From positions 1 through 64,000 of the forward strand of contig JACTNC010000017.1 of NCBI GenBank assembly GCA_014584295.1: 64,000 bases of DNA, given 5' to 3'. The position numbers were made by a program, and so were the translations under genes. Below, piece after piece: positions 57,041 through 64,000 of the stretch. This DNA is from Verrucomicrobiota bacterium. Lineage in GTDB: Bacteria; Verrucomicrobiota; Verrucomicrobiia; Opitutales; Opitutaceae. The notes below the pieces were generated by a model. The model searched no databases. It saw only the letters and a program-made list of their open reading frames with translations, and was not told the DNA's origin. Numbering within the stretch: position 1 is the stretch's first letter; every line of letters starts with the position of its first letter.

Positions 57041-57808
57041 ATGAAAACAGGCCGACTCGAAAATCTGACAAGCATTGTCACCGGCGGATCCTCCGGCTTC
57101 GGTGAAACCATTTGCCGCACTTTTGTTCAGGAAGGTGCGCGCGTCATAATCGCCGACATTAATGAAACAGCAGGCCGGAAGCTGGCAGATAGCTTGAATT
57201 CCGGGCAGATCCGCGCCGAGTTCATTCGTACCGATGTCAGCTGTTCAGGGGAGATGAAGGCTGCGGTTGAAAGGGCCGTCACGTTGTTCGGTCGCCTCGA
57301 CATCATGGTCAACAATGCCGGCATGAGTCATCCAAATCAGCCGATGTTGGAGGTGTCAGAGAAGCTTTTTGATCGTCTCTTCGACGTCAATGTGAAGAGC
57401 CTCTATCATTCCGCGATCCATTGTGTTCCGGTATTTCGACGTCTCGGCGGTGGCTGTTTCATAAATATCGGTTCGACGGCGGCCGTTCGCCCCCGACCCG
57501 GTCTGTGTTGGTACAGCGGCAGCAAAGGAGCCGTGAACCTGCTCACCAAAGCGATGGCTGTGGAATTGGCTCCCGATCAGATCAGGGTCAACGCGATCAA
57601 TCCCTCCCTCGGTGAAACGCCGCTGCTGGCAACGTTCCTCGGCGGCTCTGATTCGCCGGAGGTACGCAACCGATTCCTCCCGTCGATTCCGCTTGGCCGG
57701 TTCTGCCAGCCCGCAGACGTCGCGAACGCCGCCGTGCATCTCGCGGATCCCCGCTCCAGTTTCATAACAGGCGTCTGCATGGAAGTCGATGGGGGCCGTT
57801 GCATATAG
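57041..57808 (+). CDS. short-chain dehydrogenase/reductase (SDR), second of two
   Basis: A 255-aa classical SDR from the ATG at 57041 (MKTGRLENLTSIVTGG). Cofactor loop TGGSSGFGETIC, acidic end of beta-2 IIADINET (favours NAD), NNAGMSH, catalytic Ser in INIGSTAAVRPRPG and YSGSK as YxxxK, ending TGVCMEVDGGRCI. It is not a close duplicate of the preceding SDR. 42 bp after it and 51 bp before the aldehyde dehydrogenase. Confidence 0.92.
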   Translation: MKTGRLENLTSIVTGGSSGFGETICRTFVQEGARVIIADINETAGRKLADSLNSGQIRAEFIRTDVSCSGEMKAAVERAVTLFGRLDIMVNNAGMSHPNQPMLEVSEKLFDRLFDVNVKSLYHSAIHCVPVFRRLGGGCFINIGSTAAVRPRPGLCWYSGSKGAVNLLTKAMAVELAPDQIRVNAINPSLGETPLLATFLGGSDSPEVRNRFLPSIPLGRFCQPADVANAAVHLADPRSSFITGVCMEVDGGRCI

Positions 57809-57859
57809 GCGCGGATCGGCGAAATTCTCTCAAGCAAGGCGCCCGACTCCCCGTTTACG

Positions 57860-59287
57860 ATGAAATCTTCCTATCCGCTCTATCTGGCAAATCGCCCGCA
57901 GCAGCCAAACGACTCGCTTGAAGTTACTGACAAGTATTCGGATCGAGTCGTTGCCCGGGTTCCCCTTGCGGATGCACCCATGATCGATTGTGCCATCCAG
58001 GCTGCCGTGCAGGCAGAGTCGCCGATGCGATTGATGCCGCCCTATGAACGCCGCGCAGTTCTCGAGCACTGCGTTGCGCGGTTTACTGAGCGCAGGGAGG
58101 AGTTGGCCAAAGCCCTCTGCATCGAGGCGGGCAAGCCGATTCGAGACAGCCGGGGCGAAGTCAATCGTCTGATTGAAACTTTCCGATTGGCCGCGGATGA
58201 GGCCACTCGCATGGGAGGTGAGATCATCAACCTGGAGTTGTCTCCGAGGTCCCGCGGCTATCGCGGCATGTTTCGCAGGGTTCCCATTGGAGCCTGTTCC
58301 TTCATCTCGCCATTCAACTTTCCGCTCAATCTGGCTGCGCACAAGATCGCGCCGGCAATTGCCGTCGGATGTCCGTTTGTCCTGAAACCCGCGAGCCGCA
58401 CGCCGATTGGCGCGCTGCTGATCGGGGAAGTCCTGGCGGAGACCCAACTGCCGCCAGGAGCTTTTTCAATTCTCCCCTGTCTCCGGGACGGGGCGGACCT
58501 CTTTACCACGGATGATCGCCTGAAGCTCCTGAGTTTTACCGGTTCTCCGGAGGTCGGTTGGAATCTGAAGGCGCGTGCTGGCAAGAAGAAGGTAGTTCTG
58601 GAACTCGGCGGCAATGCGGCATGCGTTGTTGAACCGGATTGGCATGACCTCGACGAGGCCGTGAGGCGTATAGCCTACGGCGCATTTTATCAAAGCGGAC
58701 AAAGTTGCATCAGCGTGCAACGCATCCTTGTCCACACTTCCATCTACGACAGGTTCCGCGATGCCCTCGTGAAGCATACGCGTGGGTTGGTTGCAGGTGA
58801 TCCCAAGGATGAGAGCACCTTCGTGGGGCCGCTCATATCAGAAAGCGAAGCGGTACGTTTGGAGGGCTGGCTTCACGACGCGCTTTCCAAGGGAGCAAAC
58901 CTGCTGTGCGGAGGCCGACGCGAGAAGGCGATCATGGATGCCACGCTGCTCGAGAAGGTCGCTGATGGTTCTCCCCTCTGGGAGCAGGAAGTCTTTGGAC
59001 CGATCGCGGCCCTGCGCCCGTACAAGGATTTCAACGAGGCTCTGCAGCTCGTCAATCGCAGCAAGTTCGGGCTGCAGGCGGGAATTTTTACGCGCGATCT
59101 GTACAAGATGCAGCAGGCGTGGGACGAACTCGAAGTCGGCGGCGTGATCATTGGCGACGTTCCCTCCTGGCGGGTGGACAACATGCCCTATGGCGGCGTC
59201 AAGGACAGCGGGTTCGGCAGGGAAGGCGTGCGATTCGCCATGGAGGACATGACAGAAATCCGGCAACTGGTCATCCGCACGCCCTAG
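57860..59287 (+). CDS. aldehyde dehydrogenase family protein
   Basis: A 475-aa NAD(P)-dependent aldehyde dehydrogenase. ISPFNFPLNLAAHKIAPAIAVG, VLKPASRTPIGAL, catalytic Glu in VVLELGGNAACVV (near residue 250) and catalytic Cys in FYQSGQSCISVQRILVH (near residue 283), then QEVFGPIAALRPY and NMPYGGVKDSGFGREG. The SxxRV/SCISVQR form resembles glyceraldehyde/lactaldehyde or methylmalonate-semialdehyde-type enzymes. Presumably oxidises the aldehyde end product of the cluster. Confidence 0.93.
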   Translation: MKSSYPLYLANRPQQPNDSLEVTDKYSDRVVARVPLADAPMIDCAIQAAVQAESPMRLMPPYERRAVLEHCVARFTERREELAKALCIEAGKPIRDSRGEVNRLIETFRLAADEATRMGGEIINLELSPRSRGYRGMFRRVPIGACSFISPFNFPLNLAAHKIAPAIAVGCPFVLKPASRTPIGALLIGEVLAETQLPPGAFSILPCLRDGADLFTTDDRLKLLSFTGSPEVGWNLKARAGKKKVVLELGGNAACVVEPDWHDLDEAVRRIAYGAFYQSGQSCISVQRILVHTSIYDRFRDALVKHTRGLVAGDPKDESTFVGPLISESEAVRLEGWLHDALSKGANLLCGGRREKAIMDATLLEKVADGSPLWEQEVFGPIAALRPYKDFNEALQLVNRSKFGLQAGIFTRDLYKMQQAWDELEVGGVIIGDVPSWRVDNMPYGGVKDSGFGREGVRFAMEDMTEIRQLVIRTP

Positions 59288-59398
59288 GGCTATGCTTCCG
59301 AAGCAGGGGCCCCATGGAATTGCATTGTCGCGACTCGTTCGACTAATCTCCTCTTCCAGACGCGACGATTCGTTGCAGCAAGGCTCTCACACGATCCC

Positions 59399-60307
59399 AT
59401 GAATCGGCAACCTCCCGCGCCCCAATCGCTTCATTTCCCGCTCTCTCGCATTTCCCTGGGAAGCGCCACGTTTGGCCGGGAGATCGATTCGAACGCGGCC
59501 TTCGCGATGATGGATCATGCGGTCGCGCGAGGAATCGCGCTCTTCGATACGGCTGCCAACTATTCGGGTGGCACTTCGGAGCGCATCATCGGGCAGTGGC
59601 TTGCCGCACGTGGTGCGCTATCTGCCAGGCCCGCGGTGGCGACCAAACTTTTCCCTCCCTACACGACGGCGACGATTGAATCGGGCACGGCTGCAAGCAT
59701 GCAACGGCTTGGGGTTGAGATTCTCGATTTGCTGTATCTGCACAAATGGGATGCCGCAGTCGAGAGTCCCGCGGTTCTCAGCGCGTTCGACAGGCTGGTC
59801 CGCACCGGACGCGTGCGCAGCATCGGAGTGAGCAATTTTACGGGCGGGCAGTTACGGGACCTGATCCTCCTCCAGAAGCGCCTGGGCATTGTTCCCATCA
59901 CGGTGCTTCAAAACAACCACAACCTTGCCGTGCGTGAGTGCGAGGCTCCCATTCGTGAATTCTGTTCTTCGGAGGGCATCACGATCATCAGCTACAGCCC
60001 CCTCGGCGCCGGCTACCTGACCGGCAAACATATCGGAGGTGTGCAACCCGGTTCCCGTTTTGACGTCATGCCGGGCCATCAGGCGATCTACCTGCAGCCC
60101 GATTCGGAGGCGCGACTGCGACGCCTGGCCGATCTCTCGGCCCGGTGCAGTCGGTCCATGAGCCATCTCGCCCTGGTCTGGGCGCTGCAACAGCCAGGCA
60201 TCGGTTCGACGCTGGTGGGAGGGCGAACTCCCGGTCATATCGATCAGGCCTTCGCAGCACTGGCAGAACAGGATCCCGCAGTCCTTCAGGAACTGGCCAT
60301 GCTCTGA
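59399..60307 (+). CDS. aldo-keto reductase
   Basis: A 302-aa (beta/alpha)8 oxidoreductase. Catalytic Asp and Tyr in LFDTAANYSGGTSERIIGQWL, Lys in VATKLFPP, His in DLLYLHKWD, plus IGVSNFTGGQL and the NADPH-binding end ALQQPGIGSTLVGGRTPGHID. Reduces or oxidises aldehydes/sugars. Last of the five co-directional redox genes, 111 bp after the aldehyde dehydrogenase. Confidence 0.92.
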   Translation: MNRQPPAPQSLHFPLSRISLGSATFGREIDSNAAFAMMDHAVARGIALFDTAANYSGGTSERIIGQWLAARGALSARPAVATKLFPPYTTATIESGTAASMQRLGVEILDLLYLHKWDAAVESPAVLSAFDRLVRTGRVRSIGVSNFTGGQLRDLILLQKRLGIVPITVLQNNHNLAVRECEAPIREFCSSEGITIISYSPLGAGYLTGKHIGGVQPGSRFDVMPGHQAIYLQPDSEARLRRLADLSARCSRSMSHLALVWALQQPGIGSTLVGGRTPGHIDQAFAALAEQDPAVLQELAML

Positions 60308-60349
60308 CCCAGGTAGAGCGAATTAGGCAAGCGGTTTGACAGCATTGCG

Positions 60350-60373
60350 ATGTCCGACATCGTTGTCGGACAT
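60350..60373. promoter_or_regulatory. 10-bp-arm inverted repeat overlapping the start of an antitoxin-like gene
   Basis: Perfect arms ATGTCCGACA and TGTCGGACAT around TCGT. The right arm ends inside the ATG start codon of the gene at 60372. Antitoxins commonly repress their own operon from such a site. Confidence 0.65.
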
Positions 60374-60677
60374 GAAGACCTTTTCCGTCCGAGACCTAGA
60401 CCGTCACCCCGGGCAGGTTCTGGCCGCCGCGGATCGCGACGGTATAGCGCGGGTGCGCAGCCGCACGGGCCGAAGCTATGCTGTACGTCCCGAACCTTCA
60501 CCTACCACCGCACCCGATTGGGCCGGCTTCGCCGGGCGCCGCCGCGCCGCGTTGGCTCGTTCTGAGCAGAGGGTGATCGGGCCCAGGCTGGCCGCCAAAC
60601 TCGACGGAGAGCATCGCTCCCCACGCCCCCTCAAACCTTACTCCCCTAAACAGGGAAATATAGTTGTCGTTGCATGA
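60372..60677 (+). CDS. Phd/YefM-like antitoxin, apparently without partner
   Basis: A 101-aa protein from the ATG at 60372. The N-terminal DNA-binding part MKTFSVRDLDRHPGQVLAAA and DGIARVRSRTGRSYAVRPE has the Phd/YefM pattern (strand-helix plus 'trace of own symbol' turn). The C-terminal half (GFAGRRRAALARSEQRVI) is Arg-rich and may be the toxin-binding tail. An operator-like inverted repeat overlaps its start. Downstream, an ATGA-overlapped frame lasts only 29 codons, so the toxin seems lost. Confidence 0.65.
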   Translation: MKTFSVRDLDRHPGQVLAAADRDGIARVRSRTGRSYAVRPEPSPTTAPDWAGFAGRRRAALARSEQRVIGPRLAAKLDGEHRSPRPLKPYSPKQGNIVVVA

Positions 60678-60763
60678 GCCAGACTCCTAACTCGACGAAG
60701 TGCTTTGAAGACGTTGTATCCTCACGTCTGACAACAGCTATCAGACCGATCCCGCAGTGTTGA
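60674..60763 (+). pseudogene. 29-codon frame coupled to the antitoxin, possible toxin remnant
   Basis: ATG at 60674 overlaps the antitoxin stop. The reading MSQTPNSTKCFEDVVSSRLT ends after 29 residues and resembles nothing I know. The overlap is typical of a toxin-antitoxin pair, so this may be the first part of a destroyed toxin gene; it may equally be chance. Confidence 0.3.
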
Positions 60764-60905
60764 AGGGGATAGAGTGATCAGGATCCACTTTACTAGGCAC
60801 AGCCGGACCCGATCGACAGCCGTATCAGACGAACCCACCTGGCACCGCGCCGAGATTGACCTCCCCCTCCTCCGATTCTAGGTTTGAATACAGATAAAAT
60901 ACCGT

Positions 60906-61220
60906 GTGAGCAAAACCTACCATCAGGTAATCGATAGGCGCTTACTATGCCTCGTCAAAGCGTCGATCCGAAAGATCGACGAGGACTCTGCATTGCATCG
61001 CCGGCTGAGTGAGAATGTCCAGCGTTGGTCCCAAGGGAAGCTTCGCTAGCAGTGGCAGGAGCGTCTCGCTGAACCGTGGCCGCGCTTGCGTGCGGAGTTG
61101 TTGGCGGAGAACGAGGCCGGTGCCGCGCTTCGTCAGGATGCCCCCCTCGGAGGCATTTTGACGGCCACCGAGCGCGCGATACTTATGCAGCCGTTCCGTT
61201 ATGACGCGTCAGCAACTTGA
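60906..61220 (+). pseudogene. degenerate partner gene of a nucleotidyltransferase-type pair, in-frame stop
   Basis: From a GTG at 60906 the frame reads VSKTYHQVIDRRLLCLVKAS, IRKIDEDSALHRRLSENVQR, WSQGKLR, then a TAG stop. It continues QWQERLAEPWPRLRAELLAE, NEAGAALRQDAPLGGILTAT, ERAILMQPF before the final TGA. I recall small proteins of this pattern (HRRL..NV.RW.., PLGGILT..ER) encoded directly before a nucleotidyltransferase-like gene, which is what follows here (overlapping). The internal stop makes it a pseudogene. Confidence 0.55.
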
Positions 61221-61362
61221 GCATATTGTCCGGGCGGCCAGCGCGATCACCGACGAGCAGGCCATTGTGGTTCTGGGCAGTCAGTCCATTCTTGGGGTGT
61301 CTCCAGAGGGACCTGGAGGTCGGGCCCTTGTCGCGACAGTGCCAACTGGTAAGTCTGTGTAA
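61201..61362 (+). pseudogene. 5' fragment of a nucleotidyltransferase-like gene
   Basis: ATG at 61201 gives MTRQQLEHIVRAASAITDEQ then AIVVLGSQSILG, the beginning of a nucleotidyltransferase-fold protein with the GSQ (GS-type) motif. After that the frame becomes unrelated and stops at 61360, 53 codons in, instead of about 200. Together with the broken upstream gene it is the relic of a two-gene, probably toxin-antitoxin-like unit. Confidence 0.55.
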
Positions 61363-61421
61363 CCATCCCGGACGGAGTCTCCTGCATTGCTGCGGCTGCG
61401 CCCTTTCCGCACTGTGTCCCC

Positions 61422-62513
61422 ATGCGCGTTGTCCTGCTTGGACTTTCTCACCCCCACTCCGCCATTTTGCTGACCACGTTTGTGAACATGCCGGAGATCA
61501 CTGGCATCGTTTTGTGGGATTCCGACCCTCTTCTGGCCGCCAAAACCAAACTGGCCCAGCGTCCCAAGGTGACGCTGACCACGGCCAACCTGGATCAGGC
61601 CCTCGATCAGCCGGGCTTAAAGTTCGCGCTGGTCTGCGTGCGTCACGACCAGGCGGCCGCGGTGGCCCATCAGGTCATCGCTGCCGGCATTCCTCTGCTT
61701 TCCGAAAAGCCCACCGCGCTGACCTCCGCAGAGATTCAGTCGCTCCAGGAGGCCGCGGCCCGCAAGCGTGTGGTTGCCTCGGTACTCTATTCCCGTCGCG
61801 CTCATCCCTGCATGGTGGCCGCGCGCAAGCTACTTCGTGTGGAGAAGCTGGGCAAACTCACGTCGATGGAGTGTCGGTTCCTGACCACCCAAGTTCGCTT
61901 TCGAAATCCCAAGCATTGGCTGTTCCATCGCGCGTTTTCCGGGGGTGGCATCCTCCTTTGGCTGGGTTGTCACTGTCTCGACCTTCTTCATCATGTGCCC
62001 GACGACGAAATCACGGAGGTCTGTGGCTACCTGGGCACGCTCTCCGGCGAGGCGATCGACGTGGAAGATACCGCGACCCTGGCGTTGAAATTCCGTTCAG
62101 GGGCCATCGGCACCTTCCACGCCAGTTACAGCCTCGCCTTCAGTGGACAGGGCTACGTCAACATCAAAGGCTACGACTCCTATCTGGCCTTCAATGGCCG
62201 CAAAGGCCGGATCGTCTGGCCGAGCCTGGATCCACAACTGCAGATCGAAGCGCTTCCCGAGCAAGGCCAGGCTGCGATTCGCCAGGAAAGCTTCAACCTT
62301 CCGGAATCCACGTCCTATGGAGGTGCCTTTGGCGAAGCGTTCATCCGGTGGTTCATTGCCGCCACTGAGGGCCGGGCCGCCCCTCCCTCCACGCTTGCCG
62401 ACGCCCTGCGCACCGCCCGTGTCATCGAAGCCGCCGAACTCTCCTCGCAAACCGGCCGATCCGTCAAAGTCGCCCCGACGCCAGCCGCGCCACCACCCGA
62501 TCTGGGCGAATAA
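61422..62513 (+). CDS. Gfo/Idh/MocA-family oxidoreductase (second copy in window)
   Basis: A 363-aa protein. N-terminal Rossmann domain: VVLLGLSHPHSAILLTTF (the Gly-rich loop is GLSHPHSA rather than GxGxxG), VCVRHDQAAAVAHQVIAAG and the conserved LLSEKPTALTSAEI. C-terminal domain: GGGILLWLGCHCLDLLHHV, with Cys replacing Asp in the usual D..H position, and ATEGRAAPPSTLADALRTARVIEAA. The atypical nucleotide loop and catalytic position suggest a divergent subfamily. It follows decaying genes and precedes an intact toxin-antitoxin pair; no sugar genes adjoin it. Confidence 0.85.
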   Translation: MRVVLLGLSHPHSAILLTTFVNMPEITGIVLWDSDPLLAAKTKLAQRPKVTLTTANLDQALDQPGLKFALVCVRHDQAAAVAHQVIAAGIPLLSEKPTALTSAEIQSLQEAAARKRVVASVLYSRRAHPCMVAARKLLRVEKLGKLTSMECRFLTTQVRFRNPKHWLFHRAFSGGGILLWLGCHCLDLLHHVPDDEITEVCGYLGTLSGEAIDVEDTATLALKFRSGAIGTFHASYSLAFSGQGYVNIKGYDSYLAFNGRKGRIVWPSLDPQLQIEALPEQGQAAIRQESFNLPESTSYGGAFGEAFIRWFIAATEGRAAPPSTLADALRTARVIEAAELSSQTGRSVKVAPTPAAPPPDLGE

Positions 62514-62603
62514 GAACCACCGGCGGAGACGGAAAAACGCGAAGCGCCTACCCTCGACTTTTCTGTCATTCAGACCAGTTTTTAGACCAGTCTTGATTGT
62601 ATC

Positions 62604-62855
62604 ATGTCTGCGACCAAGACAGTCGGAGCCTGCGAGGCCAAAACCACGCTCCCCGCGTTGCTCGATTTCGTCGCCCGCGGGCGTGAAGTCGTCATTACCA
62701 AGCATGGGCGCCCTGTCGCCCGCCTGATTCCCGCCCAAGCTCCCACGCCTGCGAACCGGGAGGTATTCGCCAGGATCTGCAGGCTGCGGGCTCGTCTTTC
62801 CCTGCCCCAAGGCGAGACTGCACGTGATCTGATTGAAGCCGGCCGCCGCATCTGA
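62604..62855 (+). CDS. vapB: Phd/YefM-family antitoxin of a VapC pair
   Basis: An 83-aa antitoxin: VGACEAKTTLPALLDFVARG and REVVITKHGRPVARLIP are the classic Phd/YefM N-terminal domain, followed by a helical toxin-binding tail (REVFARICRLRARLSLP, ARDLIEAGRR). It neutralises the PIN toxin encoded 2 bp downstream and should repress the pair. Confidence 0.9.
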   Translation: MSATKTVGACEAKTTLPALLDFVARGREVVITKHGRPVARLIPAQAPTPANREVFARICRLRARLSLPQGETARDLIEAGRRI

Positions 62856-62857
62856 CG

Positions 62858-63271
62858 ATGGCCGCACTGGTGATCGACGGCTCCGCCATGCTGGGGTTTC
62901 TGCTCAAGGATGAGCAGGGGGAGGCAACGATGAAGGCACTCGCGGCTCTGGAAAAGGGCGCACAGGTTTTCGTTCCGGCTCATTTGGGGGAGGTGGCCAA
63001 TGGCCGGATCATGGCCGAACGTCGCAAGCGCGTTTCACAGGCTGACCTCGCCGAGGCCTTGGGGCTGGTCGCTGCGCTGCAAGTGTCAAACGACGATGAG
63101 ACGACCCGTCGGGCATGGAGCGATACGACCGCACTTGCCCGTCAATACGATCTTACCATTTATGACGCCGCCTACCGCGAACTCGCCATGCGTTGCGGCG
63201 CAAGTCTCGCCACCAGCGACAAAAAACTGACCGCAGCCGCGAAAGCCGCCGGTGTCCCGATTCTCGCCTGA
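62858..63271 (+). CDS. vapC: VapC-like PIN-domain RNase toxin
   Basis: A 137-aa PIN domain with the expected acidic residues: LVIDGSAMLGFLLKDEQ (Asp), FVPAHLGEVANGRIMAERRK (Glu), YDLTIYDAAYRELAMRCG (Asp) and LATSDKKL (Asp). It probably cleaves tRNA or other RNA when freed from the antitoxin. 2 bp after the antitoxin stop, hence an operon. Intact. Confidence 0.92.
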   Translation: MAALVIDGSAMLGFLLKDEQGEATMKALAALEKGAQVFVPAHLGEVANGRIMAERRKRVSQADLAEALGLVAALQVSNDDETTRRAWSDTTALARQYDLTIYDAAYRELAMRCGASLATSDKKLTAAAKAAGVPILA

Positions 63272-63357
63272 CCGACTGTTAAACTTTGCGCGGCGGGGAA
63301 AACTCCCGTCCTTCTCCTGCTGGCCCGGCGAGGTTTGTCTGCGTGGTGTAGCGGTAA

Positions 63358-64000
63358 TTACTCCTGAAATTTGAACGAAAAGACATCCGCGTCCCTCAGC
63401 ACAAAACGCAGCCGGACCGGCTTGCCCGCGAGCCTACCGACATCCTTGCCTCCCCGCCACACCACCGTGCGATCGACTGTATCGCCAAAGATCGGCGGGC
63501 ATTCCTCCAGTGAGTAGCCCGGCAATGGGCGGCCCTCCAGGTCCTGGATTTCTACCCGGACATCCCCTGCCGCGGAGCTCGAGAAATTCAGTGACAACTC
63601 CCGGCCCGCAAACCGCAATGGCTTGGTGACCAGTTCGCCGCCTTTCATCGGTGCCTGCACGGAAACGAAGCCATCGAGGCGCAGCGTGTAACGGCGCACC
63701 TCGCTGCTGTTGCCCGTCCAATAACTCTCCGGCGCGTAGAAGGACAACTCGTTCGGTGCACCTGCCAGTGCCGATTGGGTTTCCACCGGCGGCCACGACA
63801 AGGCCTGATGCCCGTAATTCCATGTGCCTGGTCGTTCGATGCCAGGACGGAGAAACGCTTCGTTCCAGCGCTTGAACACTACCCCATCGCGGCTGGCCAT
63901 GAACAAGCCCTCCGTGATGGCCGTGCCGTAGCGAGGGTTGATGGACTTCCGCAATGCCCGGTGTTCAGGTTCCGGCAGCTCCGCCTGTGAAGTAGGAACA
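63358..64000 (-). CDS. C-terminal part of a carbohydrate-related protein (runs off the right edge)
   Basis: At least 214 residues, open to the window edge, ending FSFKFQE. Text such as ALRKSINPRYGTAITEGLFMASRDG, VVFKRWNEAFLRPGIERPG, NELSFYAPESYWTGNSSEVR, LRLDGFVSVQAPMKGGELVT and VEIQDLEGRPLPGYSLEECP followed by VRLRFVLRDADVFSF is familiar from large secreted Verrucomicrobiota/Planctomycetota proteins with a glycosidase-like beta-propeller and a terminal beta-sandwich. The catalytic part would lie outside the window, so no activity is claimed. Confidence 0.75.
   Translation of the reverse strand, partial: VPTSQAELPEPEHRALRKSINPRYGTAITEGLFMASRDGVVFKRWNEAFLRPGIERPGTWNYGHQALSWPPVETQSALAGAPNELSFYAPESYWTGNSSEVRRYTLRLDGFVSVQAPMKGGELVTKPLRFAGRELSLNFSSSAAGDVRVEIQDLEGRPLPGYSLEECPPIFGDTVDRTVVWRGGKDVGRLAGKPVRLRFVLRDADVFSFKFQE

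Noticed and set aside
63335-63357. tRNA-like string GTGGTGTAGCGGTAA
   Set aside because: It resembles a D-arm, but no anticodon or T-arm follows; the sequence runs directly into the end of a coding region.

Overview
The window looks like a chromosomal segment of a Verrucomicrobiota member, most likely of the Opitutaceae. The pointers are the TonB-dependent receptor with the plug-entry motif VVQLSPFEV typical of that group, the abundance of sulfatases, DUF1080 and sugar esterases, the ECF sigma/FecR polysaccharide regulation, and the 'CACGGATT..CACAGATT' dispersed repeat. The taxonomic call is an inference from protein style; there is no 16S gene here. Few genes show a clear Shine-Dalgarno sequence, so several starts rest on homology and signal peptides.

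Layout. 0-5.1 kb: a leftward accessory cluster (Mod-like DNA methyltransferase broken at its C-terminus, an 82-aa protein, a Z1-domain SF2 ATPase) divergent from a LysR-type regulator, with a perfect 16-bp palindrome between them. 5.1-8.2 kb: a sulfatase whose signal peptide is out of frame, and a CE15-type esterase. 8.4-20.7 kb: a leftward defence operon in the order hsdM, a 39-aa ORF, hsdS, SIR2, HerA, DUF1016 nuclease, hsdR. It is a Type I restriction-modification system with a SIR2-HerA pair embedded in it. The hsd genes carry about 18 in-frame palindromic repeat units, one pair flanking a DUF559 endonuclease domain nested inside HsdR. The interval is bounded by two inverted 163-bp repeats (about 88 % identical), the right one beside a tRNA-Ile(CAU) gene split by a group I intron.

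21.4-28.3 kb: housekeeping and metabolism (cupin, MetY, PIG-L deacetylase, QueE/QueC, double cupin, DUF1080). 28.3-41.3 kb: a leftward polysaccharide-utilisation locus. ECF sigma, FecR and a stand-alone STN-domain protein precede a TonB receptor, a Tat-exported acetylesterase-like hydrolase, a CE12 esterase, a sulfatase, a PL9-like lyase and a second sulfatase. Together these suggest uptake and breakdown of a sulfated, acetylated pectin-like glycan. 41.4-55 kb: core genes (RNase D, TlpA/DUF4266 with a DUF3570 remnant, rhomboid, Smr, gyrA, gyrB, Rrf2, zinc-ribbon protein, RNase P RNA, rpsT, YhbY, FKBP).

55.2-60.3 kb: a rightward set of five NAD(P)-dependent enzymes (Gfo/Idh/MocA, two SDRs, aldehyde dehydrogenase, aldo-keto reductase) that looks like a carbohydrate catabolic unit. 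60.3-63.3 kb: a worn toxin-antitoxin strip with an orphan antitoxin carrying its operator, two decaying genes of a nucleotidyltransferase-type pair, another Gfo/Idh oxidoreductase and an intact Phd/VapC pair. The right edge cuts a gene encoding a carbohydrate-related C-terminal domain.

Strongest leads: the SSB-like C-terminal tip (DDDDIPF) on HerA; the DUF559 endonuclease domain bracketed by palindromic repeats inside a still-open hsdR; and the tRNA group I intron next to a 14-kb segment framed by inverted repeats.
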